Positions 1 through 10,147 of a stretch of DNA of 25,393 nucleotides are shown in pieces. Made by a program: the position numbers and the translations under genes. Origin of the DNA: Globomyces pollinis-pini (taxonomy: Eukaryota > Chytridiomycota > Chytridiomycetes > Rhizophydiales > Globomycetaceae); the NCBI GenBank assembly GCA_025399215.1, contig MU621331.1, forward strand, positions 1 to 25,393, read 5' to 3'. Position 1 is the first letter of the stretch. Each line of letters begins with the position of its first letter. The notes under the pieces were generated by a model, which was given only the letters and a program-made list of their open reading frames with translations, was not told the DNA's origin and ran no database searches.

Positions 1-2345
1 TCGTTCAAGTAGATCATGAAATTCTTCACAATTCGATTCAGACAGAAACTCCAACAGTCTTAAATAATCACTCCATAAATTCACGAAACTTTGGATAGAA
101 ACCTATAAACATATTATGAACATGAGGTCATTTACAGTTTCGATCGTTTTAGTGGCTCCGACACCTTCATGAAATTCATAGAAAGTAGAGGACATCTTCA
201 ATTTTGAACCGACATGATACAGTTGATAACAATTGTTTTGATCAATGACATGTCCATGAAATATTTCCAATAAATATTTGATAGTGGTGTTTAGAAGAAA
301 GCCAATACTTTGTAAATATGTATCACGTATGGAAATGACCTAAGTTGAGTTAGAAATCATATACTTTTAAAGATTCGCTTTCTGATTTCAAGTTATGGAA
401 AACTTCTGTAACATTCTTTTCCAATTGTAGCAGATTTGAGGAATCCAAATTCGTTACATTCATGTTTAGTGTGAGTTGGATTCGTTCAGTCAATGATGTC
501 TATTTTCAATTATCTATGTAGTATATACCAAGGCTTGTGTTAAGAATCGTTTTCCCAAGTCATAGTATAAATATACATTGTCAATCAAAGTCATAAATTT
601 AAATTCTTCTGGTAACATATCTTGATATTGATATCCCAAAGTTGATAAATGGTGAACAACATAAATACAATCATTGTAGATAACCATAGATTGAGCAGTG
701 GTGATATCTAGGCTGTTAACCTCAAATATATACTTTTCCTCAATTGGGTGATTCCACGAAAAAGATCAAGTATGTCTCTGACAGTGTACCAACTTTCCAA
801 GTTATGGATCGACTGTGGTTTCATTTCATTTAAAATTCCATAAATGATTTCCATGACGGATTGAATATGTACACTAACATGACAAGGCTTAAATTGGAAA
901 TTTTTATCAACCGTTTCTTGACCCATTTTCCCAGTTCCATTACTGGCAATGGATCCATATTTTTTGCCCATAATTGCTGACAGACCTCCTACTTGTTAAT
1001 GTATCATGACACCAAAACCTCTCTCTGTTCCATCAGTAACATATACTGTGTTGGTATCTGAGGACTTCAAGATATCTCTGCACGTTGTTAACGTGTCCAG
1101 ATGAAAAGTCCGTTTCAATTCACGTTTGAATAAAGTCATATCAATAAGAGGAAAATAGTCGTGAAAGAGCATATCTGACATAAGAAAATGTATTCATACC
1201 AAAATCCATCAAGCAAACTTCAAATGCTTGAATACATTGTATCATTTCTGGGGTAATTGAAGTATCTCCAGCTTTAACAAACAAGGCTTTTAGTGATTCC
1301 GACACTTTTTTCGACCAATTTAATAGTAAATGATCTGGTGGTCGATGCGTTTTTGTAAACATTACCGTTGATATCCATTGAGCAAGTTCGGTCAAATTTT
1401 GAATGGAATGTGTTTCAATTGACTCTGATAACTCTAATGATTGAGTTTCAATTGTAAAAAATACTATCTACTTTATCAATTCTTAAAGTCCAGCAGTTAA
1501 CACTTTTTGATAAACATATTTGATTGTCTATTAAAAGTTCATCTATCCAATTGAGTGTTATGGTATCCGTCCACTTCTCAATAAAGTCTTGATACAAGTC
1601 TAACGCTTCCAGGCAAGAGTAAAAATCATCCAGTCCAACCGAGTTATCGTGAAATTTGATATGATCCAAATCTAATACTTAATCGAAATGCAACAAACGG
1701 GTGATTCTTTTGTTGATGACACATTCTTTGGGTTTTAAAATAAACATTCTTGCTTCTAGTTGTTTGAGAATCGATTTTAATTTAGCAAATCTAGTAATGA
1801 ATTCGTCCTAATATAAGTTAAAGATCATCAATACTTTTAATATCATATGAATTTCTGTAGGAATCTCTTTTGATTTCGATAGCTCCAAATAAATTGTTTT
1901 CTAAATTGATCAGGTATGACTTAATACTAGTTCATTCATAGCTGCTGAACAACCAACAAATTCGGACACTGCCATATATTCATCAAAACTGTTTAAATAA
2001 GAATGAAACTAAAATGAGTATCTATGATTAGTAAACAAACATTATTTAGTAGTTTGATGACTTGAACAAGATTTGGTTTTGGAGCTGTGGTCTAAATTGT
2101 CAGACATCAGTCTAATTTACAGTGTCTACCGAGTCCAACAATTGATTCAGTGCAGGTTTATAGTCCGGGATTATTGGTACCAATAGAGTATATTGACTAA
2201 CGTCAAGATGAGATATTTACCAATTGAAAGTGGTAAAGATTGCATTTAGCACTTCCAATGCTTGAGTCTGAATATCCTGTTCATTTGAATCAATATCCTT
2301 TTGAGTTGAATCTTTTATAACTGTCGGTGGATGTTCAGTAATCAT
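1..2345 (-). CDS. ZW10: ZW10 family protein (RZZ/NRZ-Dsl1 tethering complex), 3' end missing
   Basis: Spliced model complement(1..102, 136..339, 365..499, 529..707, 734..988, 1019..1174, 1200..1433, 1465..1671, 1699..1807, 1835..1900, 1928..2008, 2041..2091, 2121..2196, 2221..2345): 13 introns of 24-33 nt and 660 codons before the left edge, against about 780 residues in human ZW10. The best match is the core near 560-770, where WYTVRDILDLF is followed by YNDCIYVVHHLSTLGYQ, as in ZW10 proteins. The segment LTTCRDILKSSDTNTV also matches the family. ZW10 works in the NRZ/Dsl1 complex, which tethers Golgi-to-ER vesicles, and in animals in the kinetochore RZZ complex. The start is uncertain: ATG at 2345 is used, but ATG at 2428 could join in frame through a 44-nt intron. 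The 1019 boundary could also be 1013 (24-nt intron). The N-terminus is shorter than usual. Confidence 0.85.
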
Positions 2346-2622
2346 GAAAACTTTTTGTCCAGCATTTGATTTGACACAAATTTGTATACAATACTAAAGG
2401 GAGAGATTGGATATCTATCAGTATCCATGAAATAGCAAAAGAGAGTGATTTTTATTTGAATCAATGGTAACTTTTGGATAACTTTGCAATGAAATTGCAT
2501 TAAAGTCTATTGCTACATAGAGATTCAACGCTATTAAAGTCAATTGTTGGTACATAGAGATACAAAGCTATTTCTCTTTCAAATGTTGGTTTTTTTGTTT
2601 TTTTTGTTTTTTTTTAAATTCA
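2346..2622. promoter_or_regulatory. Divergent intergenic region between ZW10 and TRM61, with T-rich tract
   Basis: The two genes are transcribed away from each other, so both promoters should lie here. A nearly pure T tract (2590-2615, interrupted by two G) ends 7 nt before the TRM61 ATG and could be a promoter or 5' UTR element. No clear TATA box was found. If ZW10 starts at 2428 the region shrinks to 2429-2622. Confidence 0.4.
2497..2566. repeat. Imperfect tandem duplication, two copies of about 35 bp
   Basis: Two adjacent imperfect copies, about 2497-2529 and 2530-2566. Both share the order GC(T)ATTAAAGTC, ATTG and TACATAGAGAT. The repeat lies in the shared ZW10/TRM61 upstream region. It may be a duplicated binding site or a simple local duplication; the sequence cannot tell which. 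Confidence 0.45.
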
Positions 2623-3663
2623 ATGAGTTTTATTAACAGATCCGATTCCATCGCTTTAGACGATGTTGTCATTGCATACTCTGTAAGTCAAATGCACTCT
2701 AACTGTTCAAGAATCCAAATGACATGAAGCCAATATATATCCAGAAAGATGGTGTCTACACGAATCGTCATGGTACATTTCGTCATAATGGTAACTATCT
2801 GGATTTGTTTGACCTATTAGATTTAATAGGAAAAAAGTGGGGAACAAAAGTATTTTGCCATTCATAATTCATGTTTTTTATAGGCTGGTTGTGCAAAGAA
2901 CGCTGGATTTATTTTTTTACTTTACCCTACTCCTGAACTATGGACTATGGTATTACCACATCGTACTCAGATTCTGTATCAACCAGACATTTCGTTGATT
3001 TCAACATTTTTGAAGTTAGAACCAGGTGTGAATATGATCGAAGCAGGTTCGATAGTTTTACATTTACAAAAGGGACTGGAAGTGGATCTTTTTCTCATTC
3101 GATTGCCAGGACTATTGCACCTAATGGGAAGCTTTTCACATTTGAATATCATGAAGAACGTGTATCAAAGGCAACAAATGAGTTCAAAAAACATGGTTAT
3201 GGAGATATCATCAAAATCACTCATCGAGATGTTTGCAAGGATGGATTTGGATTAGAGAATCAAGTTCAAGCTGGTTTGTTCAAATATCTAAACATTTTTT
3301 TAGTGTTTTTGGATTTGCCTTCTCCATGGGAAGCTCTACCTTCAGCCAAGGTTGCGTTTTCAACTTCACACATTGGTAGAATCTGTTGTTTCAGTCCTTG
3401 TATAGAGCAAGTTCAACGAACATGTGCTAAACTAGAAGAACTCAAATTTACTGGTATATATAAATAGTTTAATGATTATAGAGATTCAAATGTTTGAAGT
3501 TTTATCACGTCCGCATGAATTTCGAAAAGTGGAGGCTTTCGACATACCCACTGATGCAACCTCTATTCAAAAGAAAAGGAAATTAACAGAAAATGATCCT
3601 GGAGTATATACATCTAGAATCGCAACACAAGTTCGCGGACATACTTCATATTTGACATTGTAA
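2623..3663 (+). CDS. TRM61: tRNA (adenine-58-N1)-methyltransferase catalytic subunit TRM61
   Basis: Spliced model join(2623..2682, 2712..2790, 2821..2849, 2884..3046, 3073..3273, 3304..3453, 3482..3663): six introns of 26-34 nt, 287 residues, in frame throughout. With its partner Trm6 the enzyme makes m1A58 in the T-loop of tRNAs, including initiator tRNA. Family landmarks appear in order: PTPELWT and LPHRTQILY near residues 75-90, then the SAM-binding loop [11 protein letters not shown], rebuilt only when the 26-nt intron 3047-3072 is removed. After it come [26 protein letters not shown], the catalytic-site segment VFLDLPSPW (rebuilt across intron 3274-3303), [13 protein letters not shown] and the terminal RGHTSYLTL. 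The length is at the short end of the family. Intron 2683-2711 shows a textbook CTAAC branch site. Confidence 0.95.
3047..3072 (+). other. 26-nt intron inside the TRM61 SAM-binding motif
   Basis: GT...AG element splitting a Gly codon (phase 1) of the conserved AGTGSGS loop. Without removal the frame is lost within the motif; with removal the family sequence is restored exactly and continues into the next exon. This is the clearest protein-level evidence in the window that introns of this size are real. Confidence 0.9.
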
Positions 3664-3723
3664 GTGTTCAAAGCGCTAATTATTCTAGTGCAACTTTACT
3701 ACCTGACATTTAATTCAGGAAGA

Positions 3724-3745
3724 AATAAAACTTAGTTCCAATAAA
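3724..3745 (+). terminator. Candidate polyadenylation signals of TRM61
   Basis: AATAAA occurs at 3724-3729 and 3740-3745, 61-82 nt past the TRM61 stop codon and inside the 117-nt gap to the convergent membrane-protein gene. In an AT-rich genome such hexamers also arise by chance. Confidence 0.35.
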
Positions 3746-3780
3746 TATATTTGTACAAGTGATTAGAATTTCAAATAAGT

Positions 3781-4681
3781 CTATTCCATCAGAAATGTTC
3801 GTCCTTTGTGTACTCCCTTATGTCTCTCCAATGGTACCTTTTGCATATTCTTGTAAAACAACAGTACTAAAATAATAAATCAAAAAAGAGCTTACCAAAT
3901 ACAATATGACCACCTAAACCACTTACACCAATGACCAAAAGATATGGAAATGTTGCTGTTGTTTCCGATTGTCCCCCAATACCCATAAACCAACCAAATA
4001 GTGAAACCCAAGTCCAAAATAGACCTACACTTGCAAACGCGCAAAGTTGAAAGTAAGTTCTATTCTGTGATCTCCAAATTTCTGGATTTAAATTTGTAGT
4101 TTCTGCAAATGATTTCGATACTGAATAAAGAATATAAACAACTACTACGGTATGAAAGTTTTCATAAATCAATCCAATAACGACACATGGAATATACGTG
4201 AATGTAAATAGCTAAATCATTAAAATCGAGTTTAAACCTTTGATAGCCAATCAGGAGAATTGTTAGGAAATACACATAATCTACATATCATAGCTACAAA
4301 TGTGATAGTAAATATTCCAGTATAAGTGTATTGAAATAGTTTGACCTTGAATTTCTTTTTGGTTTGTAATAGAAACATTGACAATATTTCAGTTTGAAAG
4401 ATTACAATCAAGTAGATCAATACCACACCAATGATGGTGAGTAATATATGAGAAATACGTGGACCACTAAGAAAGTATGACCAGAACAAGATAATTTGCC
4501 ATATTGTACTGATCAACAGCATGGCAATCATAAAATATCGTTGTTTCTGCGCTAATATGTTTGATTTCTTTATCAATACGATTCCTAGTAACCAAATTGT
4601 TCCAATGAATTGATTCATGACTGTAATTGTTGCTACATAATCCCAATAGTTGATATATAGAGGTCTGGCGATTCCACTCAT
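3781..4681 (-). CDS. Seven-transmembrane protein, paralogue A of a three-member local family
   Basis: Spliced model complement(3781..3866, 3896..4211, 4238..4681): introns of 29 and 26 nt, 281 residues. No known family was recognised. Seven hydrophobic helices can be drawn, near residues 13-36, 48-71, 77-103, 114-136, 150-175, 198-222 and 232-258, so a receptor-like seven-helix topology is plausible but unproven. Features shared with the genes at 4993-5943 and 9222-10147 are a Pro-Leu/Thr-Tyr start, W..Y(F)L.G after helix 2, FQTEIL at the end of helix 3, YENFH in helix 5, NPEIWRSQ in the loop before helix 6, and a tail with VPLERHKG then GRTF. Both introns sit at the same place and phase in all three genes. 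It lies head-to-tail behind paralogue B, which suggests tandem duplication. Function, ligand and coupling partner cannot be read from the sequence. Confidence 0.85.
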
Positions 4682-4992
4682 AATGGTAAGTAGATTACAT
4701 CAGTATCTGAATACTTGGTCACGTCATCTCTATATTTCACTTCAGCGACCAACCTATTAACACATTCTCATGTATGACCTCTCTAAAAATGTTGCTTTCA
4801 ATATTATTTACTACTCTAGAGATAAATAAGAACATTTTACATGTATCTGTATCCTAAAACGTTTGGTGACACTAACGGTGAAAGATAGCTTAAAATGAAG
4901 AAATATTTATCAAGCACAGTGTTTATTTGTATGAAGAATCTAAATGAGGGCTTCGATAAAGAGTCATAGCTTTGATGAACAGCAACCTGCTC
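4682..4992. other. Intergenic region between tandem seven-helix genes
   Basis: This 311-nt stretch must hold the 3' end of paralogue B and the promoter of paralogue A, both on the minus strand. No additional reading frame, RNA gene or repeat was seen. Confidence 0.5.
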
Positions 4993-5943
4993 CTAATCTT
5001 TCACAGTGGAAACTTTAACTCCTGTTACAAATGTACGTCCTTGATTGCTTCCCTTATGCTTTTCCAATGGGACTTTATTCATTTGGTAATAGAATAGAAT
5101 GACTGTATAAAAAGATTAAAAAGAATTGTCAAATTACCAAATATAATATGACTGCTACCTCCAGTAAGACCAATAATCATCAGATTAGGAAATACTAAAG
5201 ATTCATCAGATGTAAAACCAATGACCCAAAAACCAACTGCAATCCATTGTAAAAACAAGTTTACTGCAATTAAGAGAAAAAGTTGCTTATAGGTCCGATA
5301 TTGAGATTTCCATATTTCAGGGTTCAAATTAGATACTTCTGCAAAAGATTTTGCAACATAAAATAAAGAAGTGGATACTTTGAATGCGTGAAAGTTTTCA
5401 TATAGAAATGAAATAATAACAAAAGGTAAGTAAGTACCATAGTAAATCTACAATAAATTAATTGTTTCGTATCTTTACCATCATTAACCAAGCAGGGGTG
5501 ATGGTCACATAGTAGTAAGCGCGTAGTAACATTATAATGAAGCATATAACATACAAAAAAGTGAATACCTTTTGAAATATCTTGATTCTATCTTTATGAA
5601 CAGGGATTAATGTAAATATTAACAAGATTTCTGTTTGAAAGATGACTGTTAAAAATGGTAAAATTAAACCAAGTAGTGTAAATGTCCAACGAGTGTATGG
5701 ATGACCATTTAAAAAGTATGACCAATACTGAAGTCCTTGCCAAAGTAAACTGATAATCACAAGTTGAGTTAATTGAATCAGTTTTGCACGAGTCATTATC
5801 TTCACTTTGGTTGCCAAAATGATAACCAATAAGATGATGGTAACTGTAAAATTAATAATTCCTAAAATCAATGCAATATAGTCAAATGGGTCTTGGTATA
5901 ATGGTTTTGCTACATATGTTATAGAATTGGTTGGTTCCGACAT
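4993..5943 (-). CDS. Seven-transmembrane protein, paralogue B
   Basis: Spliced model complement(4993..5102, 5138..5447, 5479..5943): introns of 35 and 31 nt, 294 residues, starting at ATG 5943 (the codon before it is GTG). Same architecture as the downstream neighbour: seven hydrophobic helices, FQTEIL after helix 3, YENFH, a NLNPEIWKSQYRTYKQL loop before helix 6, and a cytoplasmic-looking tail with VPLEKHKG and GRTF followed by a short Val/Lys/Ser extension. The intron after AWLMM (phase 0) and the intron after HIIF (phase 1) match the positions in the other two copies although the intron sequences have diverged. It is closer to paralogue A than to the plus-strand copy at 9222. A receptor or channel role is only a guess from topology. 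Confidence 0.85.
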
Positions 5944-6098
5944 CACAGTGAGAAATTATCAATCTCGCGTCTCGAATACCTGAATCAATAGTTCATTATT
6001 TCGGTGAACAGAATGGTTAAAAAACAAATTTAATTTTGATAAGAAACATATATTTAATGCCAGAATCCAAAATATCACTAATAATAAAATAATTGATG

Positions 6099-7871
6099 TT
6101 ATGATTTAGATCCAAACAAGCTCATTTTGCTTAATTTTGAACTGGACTTCTGATCTCGTTTATCGACTGGACTAAGCTGGAAATGAGACACATCAATAGA
6201 TGATCTGCTGCGTTGGTGTTTTGATGAAGATTCTTTTGAGGGACGAACATCTAAAGATGAGCGAGTTCGATGATTGTTTTGCTTTGCAATATTGGCTGAA
6301 ACGTCATTTCGATTTAAATCTGATAGAGATAATCGAATAGACCTGGATGGTGAAGTAGTCTGTTCTAATACGGGAAATTCAGTTGACATTGATGCACGTT
6401 TGGACTTCACATAAGATTTGTAACTTGTGTCTTTTGCTGTAACATCGTTATGGTTTGTACTAAACATTGATTGTCGTTTTGATTTCGCTGGCACCAAATC
6501 ACTGAAATTCAAATTAATTTCAATTCTACTCAGATCATTGGATTTGCGGTTTTGAGTTTGCTTCTTTATCTGATTCGGATAAGCTAATTGACTTTCCATC
6601 ATTCTGTCTTGACTTTGTCTACTATTGCGACGTTCATAAATAAAATTGCTTGTTTGGTTTTCAACTATAGTAGGTTGTGACATTACTCTGGTTTTGGATT
6701 TAGAGGCTACCTTCTCGTTATCTTTATGAGTCTTAGCTGGTCTAGAATTGTTCGTCAACGATCTTTCAATCAAGATAGGAGTAACATCAGCAGATACAGA
6801 TGTAGGAGATGTCACCAAGCCAGCTTGACGATTATGACTAAGAATAGACGACCGAGAAGGTTTAAGGGAACCCACAGTAAAATAATCCGATTCAACCCGT
6901 GACATATTAGTAGTTGCAGTTTGAACGTACGATTGGTCATCATCAATTCTGCCTAGATTAGAAGTATTTATAGGAGAGAGGTGGTTTTGAGGTAAACTTG
7001 ATCTATGAGGCTGAGTTGCAGTTGTGCTTGCCAAACTGGACTTCTTTGATAAATAAACAGTACTTTCTGATACATTATTAATATTTTCCAGACTGTGGGT
7101 TGGGATATTGACTGACTGTTGTGTACTAGAAGCGATTGGTTCCAAAGCAAGGTTTTGAAATTGTTCGGATTTGATGCTGTTAACAATAAAATCAGTTTTA
7201 AAACTTTTTAAAGTGTCCGTGGTTAAGTTGCAGTTGGTTAATTGATTGATTAGTTTAAGGGACTTTTTTAAATTCTTTTTCGACTGTGTTAATTCATCTC
7301 TAGCAAAGAAATTGGCAGTTTTACAAGCTTTTAAATCATTTGTTGCTTCCGCGAGATCATTAGTTAGAGCAGCGTTCTCGTTTGTCAATTGCTGTAATCT
7401 GGCATTTTTCTTTGTTAAATCATCAGAGAGACACAGTTTATCTTTTACAGTAAAATTCAATTTACTTTCCAATTTTTGTATTTGAAAGCTTTGAGATTTA
7501 CTTTGGTTAGTCAATTCGGTCAAGACTGAATCCAACTTCTGAACCAACGAATAGCTTTTAGATATAGGGTCAGCGGAGCTTTGCTGGTTCAAATCCATGA
7601 GATCGATTGCACAATTTGATTTCTGTAAAATGCTGGTCAACATTTCATTCAGCTTTTGAATTTTTGAATCTAAGGAATCAACCATCGTCACCTCCACAGG
7701 AATGTGATCCTCCAACCCCAGAGAGAATTCATCAGAGAGCATTTCATTAAGGACTAAAGTTGGGACATTACTTTTTGACGAATTCGGAGAAGGAATTGCA
7801 CAATGAGACTGTGAACTTATAGAAGTTGAAGCCTTTACATCAGTTGCTATTTGCGCAACAGGAGACTCCAT
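6099..7871 (-). CDS. Ser/Asn-rich protein with N-terminal coiled coil, unknown function
   Basis: Single exon, 590 residues, from ATG 7871 to TAA; the frame stays open without any splice. Residues about 1-55 are polar and Ser-rich. About 65-215 form predicted coiled coil with regular Leu/Asn/Lys heptads (KLESKLNF, LQQLTNENAALTNDL). About 230-590 are low-complexity, rich in Ser, Asn, Thr, Lys and Arg, and probably disordered. The tail repeats short basic-then-Ser motifs: RSSLP, SRSSILS, KRQSMF, KRASMS, IRLSLS, TRSSLDV and SRSSIDV. Such R-x-S-hydrophobic sites suit basophilic kinases, so a phosphorylated scaffold or cytoskeletal adaptor is a reasonable guess. No enzymatic domain, signal peptide or membrane segment is visible. 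Lack of introns over 1.8 kb contrasts with neighbouring genes. Confidence 0.85.
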   Translation of the reverse strand: MESPVAQIATDVKASTSISSQSHCAIPSPNSSKSNVPTLVLNEMLSDEFSLGLEDHIPVEVTMVDSLDSKIQKLNEMLTSILQKSNCAIDLMDLNQQSSADPISKSYSLVQKLDSVLTELTNQSKSQSFQIQKLESKLNFTVKDKLCLSDDLTKKNARLQQLTNENAALTNDLAEATNDLKACKTANFFARDELTQSKKNLKKSLKLINQLTNCNLTTDTLKSFKTDFIVNSIKSEQFQNLALEPIASSTQQSVNIPTHSLENINNVSESTVYLSKKSSLASTTATQPHRSSLPQNHLSPINTSNLGRIDDDQSYVQTATTNMSRVESDYFTVGSLKPSRSSILSHNRQAGLVTSPTSVSADVTPILIERSLTNNSRPAKTHKDNEKVASKSKTRVMSQPTIVENQTSNFIYERRNSRQSQDRMMESQLAYPNQIKKQTQNRKSNDLSRIEINLNFSDLVPAKSKRQSMFSTNHNDVTAKDTSYKSYVKSKRASMSTEFPVLEQTTSPSRSIRLSLSDLNRNDVSANIAKQNNHRTRSSLDVRPSKESSSKHQRSRSSIDVSHFQLSPVDKRDQKSSSKLSKMSLFGSKS

Positions 7872-8034
7872 TGATGATTCAAGGGCAAAGAAATCCAGAC
7901 TTTTTATTGTAGAGTAAAGAAAGTAAGTGGGACATCAGTGTGATATTTGGTTTCACAACCGCTCAATGGGGAAATTATACACAAAATGACGAATTGATTC
8001 ACGTTTTCATTTATAAACGAGCGACAACTAGGAC

Positions 8035-8950
8035 CTATTTCAACTGCGCGGATTCGACTTGGCTGATGATTGGTTTACCGCAACAAGTTTTTTCGTTCGC
8101 ATATTCACTATCCTGAGGAACTTCACTGGGATCTAATCCCACGCCTTTCATTTTCACTCCAATTTCAAACAAATAGTCATAGCACTCGGTCATGCATTTG
8201 GCTGTAAATTTAATATTCCATTTTCCATTACCTTTTTGCCAATTAGATCCCCAAACATAAACTCCATGTCGTCTAACCAAAACTGCATTTGTTAATGGAT
8301 AATCCTTCATTGCTTTTTCCATTCTATCCTTTAGATCCCGTTCTTCGGCTGTGTTTTCTATTATTGGAATCACAATTTTATCAAAGTATTTATGGTTTTC
8401 ACTTGTACTTCCTTTCTTGATGCCCTTGATCATTTCCTGGTGTGTAATAACAAATTCATTTCCAGGAGTTAAAAGGGTAATCATCACAGCAGCTTGAGAA
8501 TGAGTATGAATACCTATTATGAGAATCACAACAAATTTACATGCTCCTGCATCACGAAGATCATATGCATTAAAAAACAGAGGTGTACATTGTGATGGGT
8601 TGAGAGAGAATGAAGGGTTTGGTGCAGATAGAATTGTTTTATTCGAATCTAGAACATATAAATGCTCAGGCAGCATTCGTTCTTTTTGGACACCTGAAGG
8701 GGCAATAAAATAATGGTCACTACGATAAGACATTGAATCATACTCTTTTTTTATAGAAATTCCACCTCCAGTTCCGGTTACCCAACCTAAAGTGTAGAAT
8801 TGACGACATAACTCTGGAATTAAGTTAATTGGATGCTCAGGATCCTCTGATAGAAACTTTTGATCTCTTTTAACGACCTTTTTTGAAATTTTCTGTCATT
8901 TGGTGAACAAAAGGTGCACTTACTTTTCGTTTCTTTGGAGGTTGAGTCAT
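8035..8950 (-). CDS. MDE1: Methylthioribulose-1-phosphate dehydratase (methionine salvage)
   Basis: Spliced model complement(8035..8201, 8232..8513, 8541..8892, 8924..8950): introns of 30, 27 and 31 nt, 275 residues. The enzyme dehydrates 5-methylthioribulose-1-phosphate to 2,3-diketo-5-methylthiopentyl-1-phosphate in the cytosolic methionine salvage pathway and belongs to the class II aldolase/adducin fold. Seen in order: [39 protein letters not shown], then the zinc site IHTHS (His129, His131), catalytic Glu153 in [18 protein letters not shown], and the third zinc ligand His209 in [11 protein letters not shown]. Removing introns 8514-8540 and 8202-8231 restores GACIHTHS and [15 protein letters not shown] as in the family; both introns are multiples of three without a stop, so unspliced RNA would still read through. 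The N-terminus is Lys-rich. The 5' splice acceptor could alternatively lie 15 nt further on. Confidence 0.95.
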
Positions 8951-9221
8951 ATTTGAAGTAAACTTTTTTCATTGATACAAAACATCCCAAAAACGAAAAA
9001 TTGATGAATGTTGCTGATTTGTGCAAGTATTTCAAGCTGTAATTCGTTCAGAATTCTGTACATTGGACCATTTACCAGTCATTCTTCTTGATGTAACATT
9101 TGGATATTATACAAGTTCATGTGTTATAAAATAGTGTTGATATTGAAATGTATGAGTATGACATCACCGGGTGTATGAAAAATATCATTCAATACACGTA
9201 CGTAGTTTCTAGTTTAATAAA
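8951..9221. promoter_or_regulatory. Divergent intergenic region between MDE1 and seven-helix paralogue C
   Basis: A 271-nt gap between two divergently transcribed genes, so it should contain both promoters. No distinct TATA box, repeat or binding motif could be identified with confidence. Confidence 0.4.
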
Positions 9222-10147
9222 ATGACAACTGAACTACTAGTGGCAAAACCAACTTATACAACTTTCATGGAATACCTGGCAGTATCAACTGTACTGCTTA
9301 ACCTAGTGGTGACAATTATTTCATTGATTTTGATGGGATGCAATGTATTAAAAGTATCAAATTTTCAGACAACTATTTACCTCTTCACACTATTATTTAT
9401 CAGTTTGATCTGGCAAGTTTTAGACTATGTCGCGTACTTCATTGCAGGTCCTCCAATTGTTCGGTACTTGGTATCAACAGTGGCAATGGTATTGACCTTC
9501 ATTACTGCATTAGGACAAATGCAGATTCTTCAAATAATCTGTATGGCAAACAAAACTAAAGTGCGTATCAATTATTTTAGAGCTATTACGTGTGTTCTAT
9601 TTCTGTTGGCTGCAGTTGGACAAATGGTAAGAATTCCAACGTTAGCCACAGGTCACCCTGCTTGGGTTGATATGGTATTCATTATGTATTAAACGTATCT
9701 AATAGGTATACAAATACACATACATTGGATTCACTGGATCGGTTGTACTGTATGAGAATTTCCACTGTGTGTATGTTAGTTGGTCTCTCTATCAATTGGC
9801 CAAATCTTATTCTGAAATAAATCACCTAAAACACGATATTTGGAAATCGCAACGAAAAGCTTATAAAAGATTATTTGCGATGGTGACGATTACTCTGATC
9901 AGTGATTGGATAGCATTAATTAGTTGGATGATATCCTTTTCAAGTCCTATATTTGTGGTTTTCCCAGCTACAATGGTGTTTGGGATGAATTTAGGAATAT
10001 TTCATGTTAACTATGGTAGGGACTAGATTGTACTAACTATAATTAGTTGTTTTTATATTTATACAATTATCCATGGTACCTCTTAAGAAGCATATTGGGA
10101 ATCGACATGATATCCAAGAGAGTTACACCAGTAAGACTGGACAGTGA
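9222..10147 (+). CDS. Seven-transmembrane protein, paralogue C
   Basis: Spliced model join(9222..9674, 9706..10015, 10047..10147): two introns of 31 nt each, 287 residues. The most diverged of the three local copies. It keeps the seven hydrophobic helices, the N-terminal AKPTYTTFMEYLA segment, WQVLDYVAYFIAGPP, QMQILQI in place of FQTEIL, LYENFH, LKHDIWKSQRKAYKRL before helix 6, and the tail MVPLKKHIGN. The first intron follows AWVDM (phase 0) and the second splits the codon after HVNY (phase 1), exactly as in the minus-strand copies; the second has a clear ACTAAC branch site. It lacks the GRTF tail motif. A third 24-nt intron at about 10131 could change the last few residues but is not required. 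It lies on the opposite strand from A and B, separated from them by two unrelated genes. Confidence 0.85.

Noticed and set aside
700..790. Apparent frameshift in ZW10 next to a run of five T (minus strand)
   Set aside because: A 26-nt GT...AG intron at 708-733 with a GTTAAC branch-like element joins the two frames and gives the spacing expected from ZW10 homologues, so no sequencing error is needed.
2940..3467. Two overlapping reading frames in TRM61, suggesting a pseudogene or programmed frameshift
   Set aside because: The 26-nt intron 3047-3072 restores the SAM-binding motif exactly; the gene is intact.
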